Assembly: GCF_001975985.1 (NCBI RefSeq)
Contig: NZ_MTQF01000006.1
Coordinates: 438,005-502,004, forward strand
DNA length: 64,000 nucleotides
Origin: [Flexibacter] sp. ATCC 35103
GTDB lineage: Bacteria > Bacteroidota > Bacteroidia > Flavobacteriales > Flavobacteriaceae
Reading direction: 5' to 3'
How positions within the stretch are numbered: the stretch's first letter is position 1; each line of letters starts with the position of its first letter. Under the pieces are notes generated by a model. That model saw nothing but the letters and a program-made list of their open reading frames with translations, had not been told where the DNA came from and did no database searches. The position numbers and the translations under genes are program-made. Below are positions 62,631 to 64,000 of this stretch, piece after piece.

Positions 62631-63251
62631 ATGAATACAGAAATTATAACAGACGGTTTGTCATTAAATAATGCTAAAAAGGCCTTGATTATGATTCACG
62701 GACGCGGTGCGAGCGCTCATGATATTCTTTCGATTGCAAGACATCTTAACGTCGATGATTTTGCATTGGTTGCTCCTCAGGCCGAAAACAGAACCTGGTA
62801 TCCCTATTCTTTTTTAGTACCGATTGAAGAGAATGAACCTTCTTTTTCAAAATCATTAGATGCTATTCATCAGGTTGTTGTGGCGGTTCAGCAAAACGGA
62901 ATCGAAAAAGAGAATATCTATTTTCTCGGATTTTCGCAGGGAGCTTGTCTTGCTTTAGAATTTACGGCAAGAAATGCAGCAAAATATGGAGGTATTGTAG
63001 CTTTTACAGGCGGACTGATTGGTGATAAGGTTTATGAAGATCATTATACCGGAAACTTCGAAAACACGCCCGTTTTCATCGGTACAAGTGATCCTGACTT
63101 TCATGTTCCTGTTGAAAGGGTAAATGAAACAGAAGCGCTTCTTAAAAAAATGGGCGCGTCAGTAACTAAAAAGATCTATGAAAATATGGGCCATACTATA
63201 AGTCAGGACGAAATAGATTTGGCTAACGCACTTGTTTTTACAAAAAAATGA
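62631..63251 (+). CDS. Alpha/beta hydrolase (phospholipase/carboxylesterase family)
   Basis: This 206-residue cytoplasmic esterase has the nucleophile Ser102 in GFSQGA (100-105), Asp near 156-158 in TSDPDFHVP, and His near 188 in MGHTIS. The oxyanion-hole segment HGRGAS is at 23-28. It resembles YpfH-like carboxylesterases. The start of the cupin gene overlaps its stop codon (ATGA), so they form an operon. Confidence 0.93.
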   Translation: MNTEIITDGLSLNNAKKALIMIHGRGASAHDILSIARHLNVDDFALVAPQAENRTWYPYSFLVPIEENEPSFSKSLDAIHQVVVAVQQNGIEKENIYFLGFSQGACLALEFTARNAAKYGGIVAFTGGLIGDKVYEDHYTGNFENTPVFIGTSDPDFHVPVERVNETEALLKKMGASVTKKIYENMGHTISQDEIDLANALVFTKK

Positions 63252-63607
63252 TACAGATAACCCGAATCTACAGCGATATAAATGGTGAAAGCCAATTTGA
63301 AGACTTCGAGGTTCCGTTGAAGAATAATGGTGATATCGGATTTTTATCTGATGATGAACCCGTAAAATCCATTGTTTTTAGAGAAGTTAATCCTTCTTAC
63401 GATTATGATTTTCATAATGCCCCAGACCGCCAATATATAATTTTATTGGATGGTGGTGTAGAAATCGAAACTTCGTTGGGAGAAAAAAGAAGTTTTCAAA
63501 CCGGATCAATTCTATTGATGGAAGATACCACTGGAAAAGGGCACAAAACGAAAAATATTGAACTAAAACTTCGTAAATCAATATTTATTAAAACCGATTT
63601 GGTTTAA
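63248..63607 (+). CDS. Cupin-fold protein
   Basis: This 119-residue protein shows a single cupin barrel: RQYIILLDGGVEIETSLGEKRSFQTGSILLMEDTTGKGHKT contains both cupin motifs, split here by the usual spacing. A His near 97 and a Glu near 91 could bind metal. The function is unknown; it is translationally coupled to the esterase and may act on the same metabolite. Confidence 0.82.
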   Translation: MIQITRIYSDINGESQFEDFEVPLKNNGDIGFLSDDEPVKSIVFREVNPSYDYDFHNAPDRQYIILLDGGVEIETSLGEKRSFQTGSILLMEDTTGKGHKTKNIELKLRKSIFIKTDLV

Positions 63608-63661
63608 CAGCAAGATACATATTTTCCCTGCTTTTTGGTTCAATCCCAAAGTACCACAAAC

Positions 63662-63699
63662 AAAAAAATCCCCATCGGACAATTGATGGGGATTTTTTT
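63662..63699 (+). terminator. Intrinsic terminator after the cupin gene
   Basis: AAAAAAATCCCCATC pairs with GATGGGGATTTTTTT across an 8-nt loop. It is symmetric enough to act on both strands. Confidence 0.9.
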
Positions 63700-63742
63700 A
63701 AGAAAAGCGGGAGTTCCGCATAATTCCGTTTTTTTATAAAAC

Positions 63743-63774
63743 AAAAAACCCTGATTCGTTTGAATCAGGGTTTT
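63743..63774 (-). terminator. Terminator of the rRNA operon
   Basis: On the minus strand AAAACCCTGATTC pairs with GAATCAGGGTTTT over a 4-nt loop and is followed by a T-rich stretch. It lies just downstream of the 5S gene. Confidence 0.88.
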
Positions 63775-63783
63775 CAAAAGAAA

Positions 63784-63890
63784 GGCGACGACATACTCTC
63801 CCACATAACTGCAGTACCATCTGCGCAGGCGGGCTTAACTACTCTGTTCGGGATGGGAAGAGGTGAGCCCCGCCGCAATAACCACCTTAA
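63784..63890 (-). rRNA. rrf: 5S ribosomal RNA
   Basis: Read on the minus strand it contains GGTGGTTATTGCGGCGGGG, CACCTCTTCCCATCCCGAAC and AGTAGTTAAGCCCGCC, and ends with GTATGTCGTCGCC. This is the standard 5S core, with its ends pairing as helix I. The exact 5' end is uncertain by a few bases. Its orientation implies that 23S and 16S lie beyond the right edge. Confidence 0.95.
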
Positions 63891-64000
63891 GGTCGTTGTT
63901 ACTTGAGGTAACTTTTTTAATTAACAATTGAGCATTCACACCCGAGCGATAGCGAACAGGCGAAGCAATTCATAATTAAAAATAATATCTTAACATACTG
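63891..64000 (-). other. 23S-5S intergenic spacer (partial)
   Basis: This is the AT-rich sequence between 5S and the expected 23S gene beyond the window. It contains a short CCCGAGCGATAGCGAACAGG segment but no gene. Confidence 0.6.

Overview
The window looks like a low-GC chromosome segment of a Flavobacterium-type member of the Bacteroidota. This rests on four things: SusC/SusD proteins, Bacteroidota promoter boxes (TTTG, about 19 nt, TAnnTTTG), lipoprotein signal peptides ending just before Cys, and abundant flavobacterial intergenic repeats. I see no prophage, integrase, insertion sequence or CRISPR array.

Layout. 0-2 kb: a ketopantoate-reductase-like enzyme and a RelE/ParE-type toxin-antitoxin pair. 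2-9 kb: a TetR regulator followed by an RND tripartite efflux operon (adaptor, pump, a 37-residue membrane peptide, outer-membrane channel); a repeated TAACnnnGTTA-type operator lies before both the regulator and the pump. 9-14 kb: small stress or housekeeping genes (lipoprotein, Crp-like regulator, acetyltransferase, DoxX, VOC, DinB, DUF1328). 14-17.6 kb: a GH130 / two-domain GT4 operon. 17.9-25 kb: an MlaE-F-D lipid transporter, then an AsmA-like protein, an iron-permease-like protein and a FAD oxidoreductase. 25-33 kb: MarR-GNAT and AraC regulators, a DNA glycosylase, membrane proteins, a MATE pump with its MarR regulator, and a beta-barrel protein.

33-46 kb is a polysaccharide utilisation locus. 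A SusR-like DUF6377 regulator is divergent from a DUF5004 lipoprotein, a SusE/F-like secreted protein, SusC, SusD, a GH71/99-like lipoprotein and a SusB-type GH97 alpha-glucosidase. Three copies of a 243-bp tandem repeat separate SusCD from the enzymes. The gene set suggests binding, import and trimming of an alpha-linked glycan.

46-58 kb holds a sterol-desaturase-family enzyme, glutamate dehydrogenase, a DMT transporter, a MarR/serine-hydrolase pair, a 2OG-Fe(II) oxygenase, an AAA ATPase/VWA pair, and small conserved proteins among nested-hairpin repeats. Upstream of glutamate dehydrogenase is what looks like an unannotated translational attenuator: a 28-residue Met/Cys-rich leader peptide, a possible antiterminator and an intrinsic terminator. 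I consider it the most interesting feature here.

58-64 kb: a J-domain/KTSC protein, a TlpA-type thioredoxin gene split by an in-frame TGA, a decayed copy of its 3' end, tRNA-Tyr, two truncated genes that abut, an acetyltransferase, an esterase/cupin pair, and the 5S end of an rRNA operon on the minus strand.
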